A DNA stretch of 64,000 nucleotides from an uncultured Reyranella sp. (GTDB taxonomy: Bacteria; Pseudomonadota; Alphaproteobacteria; Reyranellales; Reyranellaceae). The notes under the pieces are model-generated. The model saw nothing but the letters and a program-made list of their open reading frames with translations. It was not told the origin of the DNA and made no database searches. Within the stretch, counting starts at the first letter, position 1. Each line of letters begins with the position of its first letter. Positions 1 through 8,016 of this stretch are shown here, in pieces. Location of the stretch: contig NZ_CAMFKM010000021.1 of assembly GCF_945957355.1 (NCBI RefSeq), positions 1 to 64,000 of the forward strand, given 5' to 3'. Both the position numbers and the translations under genes were made by a program.

Positions 1-1347
1 ATGCGTTATCTCCCTCTCACCGACGCCGATCGCCGCGAGATGCTGAGCGTGATCGGCGCCAAGTCGGTCGACGAGCTGTTCCGGGACGTGCCGGCATCGG
101 CGCGGCTGGCGGCCAAGGTCGGCGGCCTGCCCGATCACCAGGGCGAACTCGAGGTCGAGCGCGCCTTCCAGGGCTTCGCGGCCAAGAACCTGTCGCCCGC
201 CTCGTCGCCGTTCTTCATCGGCGCCGGCGCCTACCGCCATCATGTGCCGGCGACCGTCGACTACATGATCCAGCGCGGCGAGTTCCTGACCTCGTACACG
301 CCGTACCAGCCGGAGATCACGCAAGGGACCCTGCAGTACCTGTTCGAGTTCCAGACGCAGGTGACCCTGCTCACCGGCATGGAGGTCGCGAACGCCTCGA
401 TGTACGACGGGTCGACCGGCACGACCGAAGCCGTGCTGATGGCCAACCGCATCACGCGCCGCCACAAGGCGCTGATCTCGGGCGGGCTCCATCCGCAGTA
501 TCGCAGCATCATCGAGACCACGGCCAAGTGGGAAGGCTTCACGGCGAACTTCTCGAAGACTGACGCCGAGGGCTTGGAAGACCTGATCGCTGCGGTGGAT
601 CGCGACACGTCCTGCGTCGTCGTGCAGAACCCGAGCTTCTTCGGCCATATCCGCGACTTCACCAAGCTCGCGGAAGCCTGCCACGCCGCCGGCGCGCTGC
701 TGATCGTCGTCGTGACGGAAGTCGTGTCGCTGGGCCTGCTGATGCCGCCGGGCGAGATGGGTGCCGACATCGTGGTCTGCGAGGGCCAGTCGATCGGGAA
801 CGGGCTGGGTTTCGGCGGTCCTTACGTCGGCCTGTTCGCGACCCGCGACAAGTACATGCGCCAGATGCCGGGCCGCCTCGTCGGCGAGACCGTCGATGCC
901 GACGGCAAGCGCGGCTTCGTGCTGACGCTGTCGACGCGCGAGCAGCACATCCGCCGCGAGAAGGCGACGTCCAACATCTGCACCAATGCCGGCCTCTGCG
1001 CGCTGGCCTTCACGGTGCATCTCACCCTGCTGGGCGAGGCGGGCTTCACGCGGCTGGCCGAACTCAATCACGCCAAGGCTTCGCAGCTTGCCGACAGGCT
1101 CGCGGCGGTGCCCGGTGTGACCGTGCTGAACGACAGCTTCTTCAACGAGTTCACCGTGAAGCTGCCGAAGCCCGCGGCCGAGGTCGTCGAGGCGCTGGCG
1201 GCCAAGCGCATCCTGGGCGGCCTGCCGGTGTCGCGCCTGATTCCCAACGATCCCTCGGTCGCGAACCTGCTGCTGCTGGCGGCGACCGAAACGGCGACCG
1301 AGGCGGGCATGGACCCGCTCGTTGCCGCGCTGAAGGAGGTGCTGTGA
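1..1347 (+). CDS. gcvPA: Glycine dehydrogenase (decarboxylating) subunit 1
   Basis: This is the N-terminal half of the split P protein of the glycine cleavage system. With GcvPB it forms the PLP enzyme that decarboxylates glycine and passes the aminomethyl group to lipoylated GcvH in the cytoplasm. The 448-residue protein starts with the MRYLPLTDADRREML opening typical of the family, so the gene is complete although it begins at base 1. The body keeps the family blocks YTPYQPEITQGTLQ and NASMYDGSTGTTEA. It ends in a TGATG overlap with gcvPB, which indicates translational coupling. gcvT and gcvH are expected upstream, outside the window. Confidence 0.96.
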   Translation: MRYLPLTDADRREMLSVIGAKSVDELFRDVPASARLAAKVGGLPDHQGELEVERAFQGFAAKNLSPASSPFFIGAGAYRHHVPATVDYMIQRGEFLTSYTPYQPEITQGTLQYLFEFQTQVTLLTGMEVANASMYDGSTGTTEAVLMANRITRRHKALISGGLHPQYRSIIETTAKWEGFTANFSKTDAEGLEDLIAAVDRDTSCVVVQNPSFFGHIRDFTKLAEACHAAGALLIVVVTEVVSLGLLMPPGEMGADIVVCEGQSIGNGLGFGGPYVGLFATRDKYMRQMPGRLVGETVDADGKRGFVLTLSTREQHIRREKATSNICTNAGLCALAFTVHLTLLGEAGFTRLAELNHAKASQLADRLAAVPGVTVLNDSFFNEFTVKLPKPAAEVVEALAAKRILGGLPVSRLIPNDPSVANLLLLAATETATEAGMDPLVAALKEVL

Positions 1348-2945
1348 TGGTACAGTCGCTCGACCGAAGCCAGGGACGCGCCGGGAGCATCGGCTCAGGC
1401 TCGGCCAACTCGCACGGCACCTTCACCGGCAACCGCGCGCTCCAGATCGAGGAGCCGCTGATCTTCGAGATGGGCCAGGCCGGACGCTGCGGCGTCGACC
1501 TGCCCGAGCCGCCGAAAGTCAAAGACCGGCTGAACGGCGTGCGCCGCAAGGGCGCGATCGGCCTGCCCGGCCTGTCGGAGCCGCAGGTGGTGCAGCACTA
1601 CACGCGCCTCAGCCAGAAGAACTACGCCATCGACATGGGCGTCTATCCGCTGGGCTCGTGCACGATGAAGCACAATCCCCGCATCAACGAGAAGGTCGCG
1701 CGCCTGCCGGGCATCGGCGATCTCCACCCGCTGCAGCCGGTCTCGACCGTGCAGGGCGCGCTGGAACTGATCGACAGCCTGGCGCACTGGCTGAAGACCC
1801 TCACCGGCATGCCGGCCGTGGCGATGTCGCCGGCCGCCGGCGCGCATGGCGAGATGTGCGGCATGATGGCGATCGCCGCGGCCCTCGAGGCCAAGGGCGA
1901 GCGCGCCCAGCGCCGGACCGTGCTGGCGCCCGAATCGGCGCACGGCACCAATCCCGCGACGGCGGCGGCGCTGGGCTTCGTCGTGAAGCCGATCCCGGCC
2001 AACGACCGCGGCCGCGTCGACCTCGCGGCGCTCAAGGCGGCGCTGGGGCCCGACGTGGCGGCGATCATGCTGACCAACCCCAACACCTGCGGCCTGTTCG
2101 AGAGCGAGATCGTCGAGATCTCCAAGGCCGTGCACGAGGCGGGCGGCTACTTCTACTGCGACGGCGCCAACTTCAACGCGATCGTCGGCCGGGTGCGGCC
2201 GGGCGATCTCGGCGTCGACTGCATGCACATCAACCTGCACAAGACCTTCTCGACGCCGCATGGCGGTGGCGGTCCGGGTGCCGGTCCGGTGGTGCTGTCG
2301 GCGGCGCTGGCGCCCTACGCGCCCTATCCGTGGATCGTGAAGAATGGCGACACGTGGCAGATCGCCGAGGACGGCGCGAAAGTCGACGGCCTGCCGCTCG
2401 GTCGACTCAAGGCCTTCCACGGCCAGATGGGCATGTTCTCACGGGCGCTGGCCTACATCATGAGCCACGGCGCCGACGGGCTGAAGCAGGTCGCCGAGGA
2501 CGCCGTCCTCAACGCCAACTACGTGATGGCCGCGCTCAAGGACGTCATGAGCCCGGCCTTCGAAGGACCGTGCATGCACGAGGCGCTGTTCGACGACAGC
2601 TTCCTCAAGGACACGGGCGTCAGCACCCTCGACTTCGCCAAGGCGATGATCGACGAGGGCTATCACCCGATGACCATGTACTTCCCGCTGGTGGTGCATG
2701 GCGCGATGCTGATCGAACCGACCGAGAGCGTGGCCAAGGAAGACCTCGACCAGTTCATCGGCGCGCTGCGCTCGCTCACGGCGAAGGCCAAGACGGGCAC
2801 CGCGGCCGACGACTTCAAGGCCGCTCCGCTCTACGCGCCGCGCCGCCGTCTCGACGAGACGCTGGCGGCCCGCAAGCCGGTCCTGCGCTGGAAGCCGTCG
2901 AACAATCCGCCGGGCACCGACCCGGTGAAGCAGGCGGCGGAGTGA
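1347..2945 (+). CDS. gcvPB: Glycine dehydrogenase (decarboxylating) subunit 2
   Basis: This is the C-terminal, PLP-binding half of the split glycine decarboxylase P protein (532 residues). The cofactor lysine lies in NLHKTFSTPHGGGGPGAGP, and YPLGSCTMKHNPR near residue 100 is the conserved substrate-side block. AAGGAGGT sits six bases before the ATG at 1347, which favours this start over the in-frame GTG at 1344. The first 40 or so residues, rich in Ser, Gly and Asn, look like a variable extension. The stop codon falls inside a perfect hairpin (2944-2964). The protein should work with GcvPA, GcvH, GcvT and a lipoamide dehydrogenase. Confidence 0.96.
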   Translation: MVQSLDRSQGRAGSIGSGSANSHGTFTGNRALQIEEPLIFEMGQAGRCGVDLPEPPKVKDRLNGVRRKGAIGLPGLSEPQVVQHYTRLSQKNYAIDMGVYPLGSCTMKHNPRINEKVARLPGIGDLHPLQPVSTVQGALELIDSLAHWLKTLTGMPAVAMSPAAGAHGEMCGMMAIAAALEAKGERAQRRTVLAPESAHGTNPATAAALGFVVKPIPANDRGRVDLAALKAALGPDVAAIMLTNPNTCGLFESEIVEISKAVHEAGGYFYCDGANFNAIVGRVRPGDLGVDCMHINLHKTFSTPHGGGGPGAGPVVLSAALAPYAPYPWIVKNGDTWQIAEDGAKVDGLPLGRLKAFHGQMGMFSRALAYIMSHGADGLKQVAEDAVLNANYVMAALKDVMSPAFEGPCMHEALFDDSFLKDTGVSTLDFAKAMIDEGYHPMTMYFPLVVHGAMLIEPTESVAKEDLDQFIGALRSLTAKAKTGTAADDFKAAPLYAPRRRLDETLAARKPVLRWKPSNNPPGTDPVKQAAE

Positions 2946-3040
2946 CAGGCGCGAAGCGCCTGTCATCCTGAGGCCGTAGGCCGAAGGATCCTTCGCTGCG
3001 CTCAGGATTGCCCAATCGGACCGACGGTCCGATTGGGCAA
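2944..3040. repeat. Three consecutive perfect palindromes after gcvPB
   Basis: Three hairpin-capable palindromes follow one another. The first, 2944-2964, has 9-bp arms GACAGGCGC around GAA and includes the end of the gcvPB stop codon. The second, 2965-3008, has outer arms ATCCTGAG and CTCAGGAT around two smaller palindromes, one of them GAAGGATCCTTC; it resembles a short version of the palindromic elements at 16046 and 28089. The third, 3008-3040, has 15-bp arms TTGCCCAATCGGACC around GAC. None is followed by a T-run on the plus strand, so their role in ending gcvPB transcription is inferred. Confidence 0.75.
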
Positions 3041-3041
3041 G

Positions 3042-3068
3042 AAAAAGCCCCCGCCTTGCGGCGGGGGC
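3042..3068 (-). terminator. Rho-independent terminator of the atp F0 operon
   Basis: Read on the minus strand this is a 9-bp G+C stem (arms 3047-3055 and 3060-3068, loop of four) followed at once by five T residues. It lies about 50 bp beyond the atpF stop codon, where the F0 operon transcript should end. Confidence 0.8.
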
Positions 3069-3118
3069 ACCAGGTTGCCCGCTCTTGTTTTTTGCGGGCG
3101 ATCCCTATTTTCGAAAAG

Positions 3119-3649
3119 TCAGTGCAGACGGCGCGGCAGTTCGGCGATGGCGTCGTCGATCATCGCCTGCGTGCGGCCGGCGCCGACCTGCTCCTTGAGC
3201 AGGGTGCGGGTGGCGGCGAGCGCCACGTCGACGGCCATGTTGCGCACTTCCCGCGAGGCCTGGGCCTCCGCCTGGGCGATGCGGTCCTTGGCCTGCTGCT
3301 CGCGGCGGGCGATCAGCGCCTCGCGCTCCTCGGCCGCGTGCTGCGTGAGGCGCACGGCCTCCTGCTTGGCCTGGGCCACGATCTCCTGGGCGAGCCTGGC
3401 GGAGTCGGCCAGGCTCTTCTGGGCATCGTCACGCGCCTTCTGCGCCTCGTTGCGCAGCTTCTCGGCTTCGCCGAGCGTGCGCGCGATGAGGGCGGTGCGG
3501 TCGTCGAGGAGCTTGGTCAGCCCCTTGACGATCTGCTTGCCGGCAATCGCCAGGAACAGGAAGAAGGCAACGGCGACCCAGAACGTCGGATCGGAGAACA
3601 AGCCTCCACTGTGGCCGTGAGCATCGGCTGCCCATGCGGTACCGATCAT
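3119..3649 (-). CDS. atpF: F0F1 ATP synthase subunit b
   Basis: This is the peripheral-stalk subunit b of F-type ATP synthase (176 residues). It has a short N-terminal segment with a hydrophobic helix at roughly residues 23-42 (FWVAVAFFLFLAIAGKQIV), then a long charged, alanine-rich coiled coil that reaches up to F1. It overlaps the upstream b' gene by four bases (ATGA). Having both b and b' is usual in alphaproteobacteria and phototrophs, where the stalk is a heterodimer. It is the last gene of the operon. Confidence 0.93.
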   Translation of the reverse strand: MIGTAWAADAHGHSGGLFSDPTFWVAVAFFLFLAIAGKQIVKGLTKLLDDRTALIARTLGEAEKLRNEAQKARDDAQKSLADSARLAQEIVAQAKQEAVRLTQHAAEEREALIARREQQAKDRIAQAEAQASREVRNMAVDVALAATRTLLKEQVGAGRTQAMIDDAIAELPRRLH

Positions 3650-4215
3650 GGCTTGCCTGCCTTTGCTGCCTCATCGACGGCACGGGCGACCTGCGCGGGA
3701 TCGGAGGATCCCACCAGCTTGCCCAGCACCGCCGTGGCGATTTCCGTCGACATGGTGCCGAGGCCGGCGAGGGTCTGCGTGCGCTGCTCGCCGATCCGCT
3801 TTTCGGCGGCGACGATCTCGGCACCCAGCCGGTCGCTGACTTCGTGCAACTTGGCCGAGGTCTGGGCCGCAGCGGCCTCCGAGGCCTCGCGGATCAGGCC
3901 GGAGGCCTGGCCGCGCGCTTCGGCGAGCGCCTTGTCCTGCTCGACACCCGCGGCACGGGCCGCATCGTTGGCCTTCTGGGCCGCGTCGAGGTCCGCCTGG
4001 ATCTTGTGCTCGCGGCTTTCGATCGTCTTGCCGATCTTCGGCAGGACGGCCTTGGCCATGAGGAAGTAAAGAACGGCAAAGCAGACCACCAGCCAGAAGA
4101 TCTGGGTGGGGAACTTCGTGAGATCGAACTGCGGCATGCCGGCCGCCTGCGCGGCAAACGGCAGCCCGATCAGGGCTGCCGCGGCGACCGAAGTCCGGAG
4201 TGCCTGAACGGGCAC
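3646..4215 (-). CDS. F0F1 ATP synthase subunit b'
   Basis: This is the second stalk subunit, b'. The conserved block MPQFDLTKFPTQIFWLV runs into the membrane helix, followed by a charged coiled coil ending near EAAKAGKP. The start is uncertain. A GTG at 4215, just after the atpE stop, gives 189 residues with a signal-like hydrophobic leader (AAAALIGLPFAAQAAG). The ATG at 4137 gives 163 residues beginning at MPQFDL. I chose the GTG because it sits where operon spacing predicts and the leader is well formed, but no strong ribosome site decides it. The open frame upstream of the GTG is only the antisense-phase reading of atpE. Confidence 0.85.
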   Translation of the reverse strand: MPVQALRTSVAAAALIGLPFAAQAAGMPQFDLTKFPTQIFWLVVCFAVLYFLMAKAVLPKIGKTIESREHKIQADLDAAQKANDAARAAGVEQDKALAEARGQASGLIREASEAAAAQTSAKLHEVSDRLGAEIVAAEKRIGEQRTQTLAGLGTMSTEIATAVLGKLVGSSDPAQVARAVDEAAKAGKP

Positions 4216-4223
4216 GATCGAAC

Positions 4224-4448
4224 TCAGGCGAAGAGGGCGATCAGCGCGACGATCAGCGCGAACAGCGCGATGGCCTCGGTGACGGCGAAGCCGATCCAGA
4301 TGTTGGCGCCGATTTCCGCCTTCGAGGCCGGGTTGCGCGACAGGGCCGTGATGTAGCTCGCCCACACGTTGCCCACGCCGATGCCGGCGCCGATCATGCC
4401 GATGGCAGCGAGGCCCGCACCGATGAACTTGGCGGCTGAAGCGTCCAT
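4224..4448 (-). CDS. atpE: F0F1 ATP synthase subunit c
   Basis: This is the proteolipid that forms the proton-driven rotor ring (74 residues, normal length). It is a helical hairpin. The first helix carries the Gly-rich packing motif GAGIGVGNVWASYI, the polar loop is ALSRNPASK, and the second helix carries the proton-binding glutamate in AVTEAIALFALIVALI. It lies between atpB and the b' gene in the canonical F0 order. Confidence 0.96.
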   Translation of the reverse strand: MDASAAKFIGAGLAAIGMIGAGIGVGNVWASYITALSRNPASKAEIGANIWIGFAVTEAIALFALIVALIALFA

Positions 4449-4508
4449 TTCTATCTCCTGTTTTCTCTTGGCTTTGACGTGATGGATCGATGGGTACGGG
4501 CGCGGCGA

Positions 4509-5237
4509 CTAGTGCAGATGCAGCGCGTCGTTCAGGTAGATGCAGCAGAGGATCGTGAAGATGTAGGCCTGCAGCAGCGCGACCAGCAGCTCCAGCGCCG
4601 TGATCGCGACCAGAACCACCAGCGGCACGACACCGAAGAAGCCGAGCGCGATGACGAAGCCCGCCAGGACCTTCAGCAGCACGTGGCCGACCGTCATGTT
4701 GGCGAACAGTCGGACCGACAGGCTGATCGGGCGGCTGAGATAGGAGACCAGCTCGATCGGGATCAGGATCGGCGCGGTGAACAGCGGCGCGCCGTGCGGG
4801 AAGAACAGGGAGAAGAAGTGCAGGCCGTGCTTGAACAGGCCGATCAGCGTCACGCCGAGGAACACCACCATCGCCATGAAGAAGGTGACGGCGATCTGGG
4901 ACGTGAAGGTGTAGCCGTAGGGGAGCATCCCGAGGATGTTGCCGAACAGCGTGAAGATGAAGAGAGAGAAGATGAACGGGAAGAACTTCTTGCCGGCGCT
5001 GCCGACATTGTCCCGGATCATGTTGGCGATGAACTCGTAGAAGAGTTCGGCCATCGCCTGGATGCGGCCCGGGATCATCGCGCCCTTGCCTGCACCCGCC
5101 AGGAGCAGTCCCGACGAGAGGACCACGGCGCCCATCATGAAGACGGCGGAGTTGGTGACGGCGATGTGATGGCCGCCGATGGTGAACATCGGGGCGGTTA
5201 GGTCCTGGATAGCAAACTGCTCGAGCGGGCTGGCCAC
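4509..5237 (-). CDS. atpB: F0F1 ATP synthase subunit a
   Basis: This is the integral membrane subunit a (242 residues), which forms the proton half-channels against the c-ring. Several hydrophobic helices are evident. The essential arginine is in the conserved stretch SRPISLSVRLFANMTVGH. The reading frame begins with GTG (MASPLEQF), 17 bp after the atpI stop, with a purine-rich GGGGATAGAG upstream. The gene is followed by atpE. Confidence 0.95.
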   Translation of the reverse strand: MASPLEQFAIQDLTAPMFTIGGHHIAVTNSAVFMMGAVVLSSGLLLAGAGKGAMIPGRIQAMAELFYEFIANMIRDNVGSAGKKFFPFIFSLFIFTLFGNILGMLPYGYTFTSQIAVTFFMAMVVFLGVTLIGLFKHGLHFFSLFFPHGAPLFTAPILIPIELVSYLSRPISLSVRLFANMTVGHVLLKVLAGFVIALGFFGVVPLVVLVAITALELLVALLQAYIFTILCCIYLNDALHLH

Positions 5238-5254
5238 GTTACTCTATCCCCAAA

Positions 5255-5599
5255 TCAGCTCTTCTTTTCATCCTGGGCTGCCTTGCTGCGCCGCTCTTCA
5301 GCCTGCGCAACCCGGTAGACGTTCAAGAACGCCGCACAGCACCCCAGTACGAACCCCACGATCAGCAGCCAGGGCTTCGTACCCAACCACTGATCAGCCA
5401 TCAGGCCGAGAAAGGCCCCCGCAACGACGCCCGCCACCAGTTCGACTGCGATCCGCATGCCGACGCCCAGCTTTTCGCCTCCGGCGCCGCGCGTTGCGGG
5501 TCTCGACGACCGACCCGTTCCCGCCTGGTAGGCCTGCCGGACACCTTTAAGGCGCCGATCCAGCTCGTCAGGGGTCGATTTCCGATCGTCCTCAGCCAT
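5255..5599 (-). CDS. atpI: AtpI-type ATP synthase assembly membrane protein
   Basis: This is a small protein (114 residues from the ATG at 5599) with an acidic, polar N-terminal third and two membrane helices (VELVAGVVAGAFLGLMADQ and LLIVGFVLGCCAAFLNVYR). This matches the AtpI family, which assists c-ring assembly and sits first in F0 operons. The frame remains open to 5692, but a well-placed promoter at 5674-5702 would start transcription downstream of that codon, so the shorter form is preferred. Confidence 0.85.
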   Translation of the reverse strand: MAEDDRKSTPDELDRRLKGVRQAYQAGTGRSSRPATRGAGGEKLGVGMRIAVELVAGVVAGAFLGLMADQWLGTKPWLLIVGFVLGCCAAFLNVYRVAQAEERRSKAAQDEKKS

Positions 5600-5673
5600 A
5601 ACCGGATGCTCCGCTCCGGGCTTTCCGCCACGGTCCCATCCAATGAATGCGGCCGTGATGAAAAACGCGCCGG

Positions 5674-5702
5674 AACCTATTGTCAGGGCCAAATTGTGTC
5701 AA
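5674..5702 (-). promoter_or_regulatory. Candidate sigma-70 promoter of the atp F0 operon
   Basis: On the minus strand a perfect TTGACA (-35, at 5697-5702) is followed after 17 bp by TAGGTT (-10, at 5674-5679). Transcription would start near 5667, leaving a leader of about 70 bases before the atpI ATG. The -10 is a weak match, so this is inference from position and the exact -35. Confidence 0.5.
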
Positions 5703-5752
5703 GCGCGCGCGACGATGTGACAAGGCCGGAAATCCCAGCAGTTTCACAGATT

Positions 5753-7942
5753 TCAGCGCTTCAGGACCGAGAATCGGGCATCGCCGTCGCGCTCGACCTG
5801 CGGGACGAGATCGACCTCCCAGTCCAGATACTGCCGCATGGCCGCCTCGACATCCTCTTTGAAGTCGTAGGGCCGGTACCAGACGTCGGTCGGCGGGTCG
5901 GCCATCCGGACGTGGCCGGTCTCGAGTTCGAGGCCGGCTTCCCGCCACGCCCTGGTGCCGCCTGTCAAAACGAAGACCGGCAGCGCGCCAGCCAGATCGG
6001 CAACCTCGGCCGCTGCCAGGGCGCCAAGCTCCGCATCCGGAGCCGAGATGACGATCCGCGTGGCGCCGGTCTGCTTGGCCAGCATTTCCGGCAGTGTGCC
6101 TGCGAGATTTGCGCGCACCGCGAACCAGGCGCCCGGCACATGGCCGTCGCGATACTTGAGGCTGGTGTCGAGATCGACGACCAGAGTGGTCGCCAGTGAC
6201 TTCTGCAGGTCCGCGGCGTTCACCGCGGCGGCCTTCGGCACCGCGAAGCCGGCGGGATAGCGCGGCTCGGCCGCGGTCGTGAGCTCGCCGGCGGCCGGCT
6301 TGTGGTCGAGGACGTAGGTCTCCTTCCAACCCATCTGCAGCAGCCAGTGCGCCGTCATGGTGGCCCGCACGCCGTCATTGTCGTGCAGCACGATGGTGGC
6401 GTTGCGCGCGCCGACATACTGGTCGGTCGCCTGCACGAGCTGGCCGCCGGCGGCATGGCGGAAGCCCGCGAGATGGCCCTGCGCATATTCGGCGGGATCG
6501 CGCACGTCGAGGCGGTAGAGCGGCCCGCCCTTCTTCTCGAGGGCGGCGAGGCCGGCTTTGTCGATTTTCCGGATCCCCATCTTCCCGGCGATGCTCGCGG
6601 CGGCGGCCTGCGCGAACTTCGCTGCCTCCGGTCCCTGAGGGCCGAAGCTCTTCGTCTCGCCGCGCGCCACCTTGAGGCCGGCCAGATGCCAGCCCATCGT
6701 GCCGTTCTTCAGCGCCATCACTTTGTTGGGCAGGCCGGCGTTGATCAGCGACTGCGCGCCGATGATCGAGCGGGTGCGGCCGGCGCAATTGACCACGACC
6801 AGCGTCTCGGGGCGCGTCACGAAATCCTTCACGCGATAGACCAGCTCGGCGCCGGGGCAGTCGATGCCGCCGGGGATCGACATGTTGGTGAATTCCGGCA
6901 GCGGCCGCGAATCCAGGATCACCATGTCGGCCTTGGCGTCGATCAGCTTCTGGACGTCCGCGGCGTCGATGCGCGGCGTGTCGTTGCCGTGCTCGACGAC
7001 CTCGCCGAACGCCTTGCTGGGCACGTTGACGCCGGTGAACACTTCAAAACCCGCGTCGCGCCAGGCTTTCAGGCCGCCGGCCATGACCGCGAGGTTGGTG
7101 TAGCCCAGCCCCGACAGCTTGGCGGCGGCCCGATTGGCGCGGCCGGCCTGGCCCTCTTCGCCGTCGTCCATCAGCACGATGCGCGTGTTCGGATCGGGCA
7201 GCAGGGCGAGCGCCCGCGGCTCCAGGCGGGAGAGGGGGAGCGGCGTGGCGAACAGGGGATGGCCCTGGGTCGAGAACTCGCCTTCCTCGCGCACGTCGGA
7301 GAACGCGAAGACCTCGCCGGTGTTCAGCATCTCCTTGACCTGCTGCACGGTGAGCAGCGGCGTCAGGATCTTCGCCTTCGCCATGAAGCGTTTGGCGGTG
7401 CCGGTCTTCAGGTCCACGGTTACCCGGCCGGGCAGATGCTCGAGGCTGAGGCCGTAGAAATGAAGGTGCAGCGCGTTGCCCGAGTCGACCGGCGTCTCGA
7501 TGTGGTGGAAGTCGTCGGGCAGGAAAGCGATCACGTCGCCGCGCTTCAGCGTCTTCTCCTTCGAGGGCGCCTCGCGCAGCTGCACGACACCGTCCTGGGC
7601 ACCGTTGTCCAGCCGGTCGTAGACCACGTTGCGCTCGGCGCCGTGGACGCCGGCGATGATGGCCCAGGTCGTGTGATTGTGCGGCGGCACCTTCTTGCCG
7701 GGGCCTCCGGCCGAAGCATAGAGCGCGAAGCGATGGTCGGGATCCTCGCTGAGGCGGTAGATCCCGCCGTCGGCGCCCAGCGGGAATTCCGCCTGCGGAA
7801 AGAGCTCGGCGCGGCGGGCCAGCGAAGACAGAAGCCCGCCGATCCTGTCGAGATTGGCGTAATTGACGCCCTGCTTCTCGATGGCGCGGGCCTCGTCGAT
7901 CAGACGCCGCACGGCCGCGGCACGCTCTTGATGCAGGTTCAT
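5753..7942 (-). CDS. Thiol-dioxygenase-like cupin fused to four rhodanese domains
   Basis: The 729-residue protein starts at the ATG at 7942, preceded by GGAGG with good spacing. Residues 1-180 resemble the cysteine/3-mercaptopropionate dioxygenase cupin: HNHTTW at 88-93 supplies two metal-binding histidines and FHHIE at 145-149 the third. Four rhodanese-like modules follow at roughly 197-305, 325-430, 455-550 and 575-680. Only the second keeps a catalytic-loop cysteine (CAGRTRS, Cys386). The matching loops of the others read MDDGEEG, HDNDGV and APDAEL and lack it. A reasonable role is oxidation or transfer of sulfane sulfur or thiols, with three non-catalytic modules for structure or regulation. 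The substrate is unknown. No signal peptide is seen, so it is cytoplasmic. Confidence 0.85.
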   Translation of the reverse strand: MNLHQERAAAVRRLIDEARAIEKQGVNYANLDRIGGLLSSLARRAELFPQAEFPLGADGGIYRLSEDPDHRFALYASAGGPGKKVPPHNHTTWAIIAGVHGAERNVVYDRLDNGAQDGVVQLREAPSKEKTLKRGDVIAFLPDDFHHIETPVDSGNALHLHFYGLSLEHLPGRVTVDLKTGTAKRFMAKAKILTPLLTVQQVKEMLNTGEVFAFSDVREEGEFSTQGHPLFATPLPLSRLEPRALALLPDPNTRIVLMDDGEEGQAGRANRAAAKLSGLGYTNLAVMAGGLKAWRDAGFEVFTGVNVPSKAFGEVVEHGNDTPRIDAADVQKLIDAKADMVILDSRPLPEFTNMSIPGGIDCPGAELVYRVKDFVTRPETLVVVNCAGRTRSIIGAQSLINAGLPNKVMALKNGTMGWHLAGLKVARGETKSFGPQGPEAAKFAQAAAASIAGKMGIRKIDKAGLAALEKKGGPLYRLDVRDPAEYAQGHLAGFRHAAGGQLVQATDQYVGARNATIVLHDNDGVRATMTAHWLLQMGWKETYVLDHKPAAGELTTAAEPRYPAGFAVPKAAAVNAADLQKSLATTLVVDLDTSLKYRDGHVPGAWFAVRANLAGTLPEMLAKQTGATRIVISAPDAELGALAAAEVADLAGALPVFVLTGGTRAWREAGLELETGHVRMADPPTDVWYRPYDFKEDVEAAMRQYLDWEVDLVPQVERDGDARFSVLKR

Positions 7943-8016
7943 TCCGGTCCTCCGTTTCCTGCAGTATAGCCGCACCGGGTCTTGTCGCCCCAGCCAGAGT
8001 CAAACTACGGTGCGCC

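Noticed and set aside
6302..7969. 555-codon plus-strand frame opposite the rhodanese fusion gene
   Set aside because: The minus-strand gene has clear cupin and rhodanese motifs. The opposite frame has none and has typical shadow composition.
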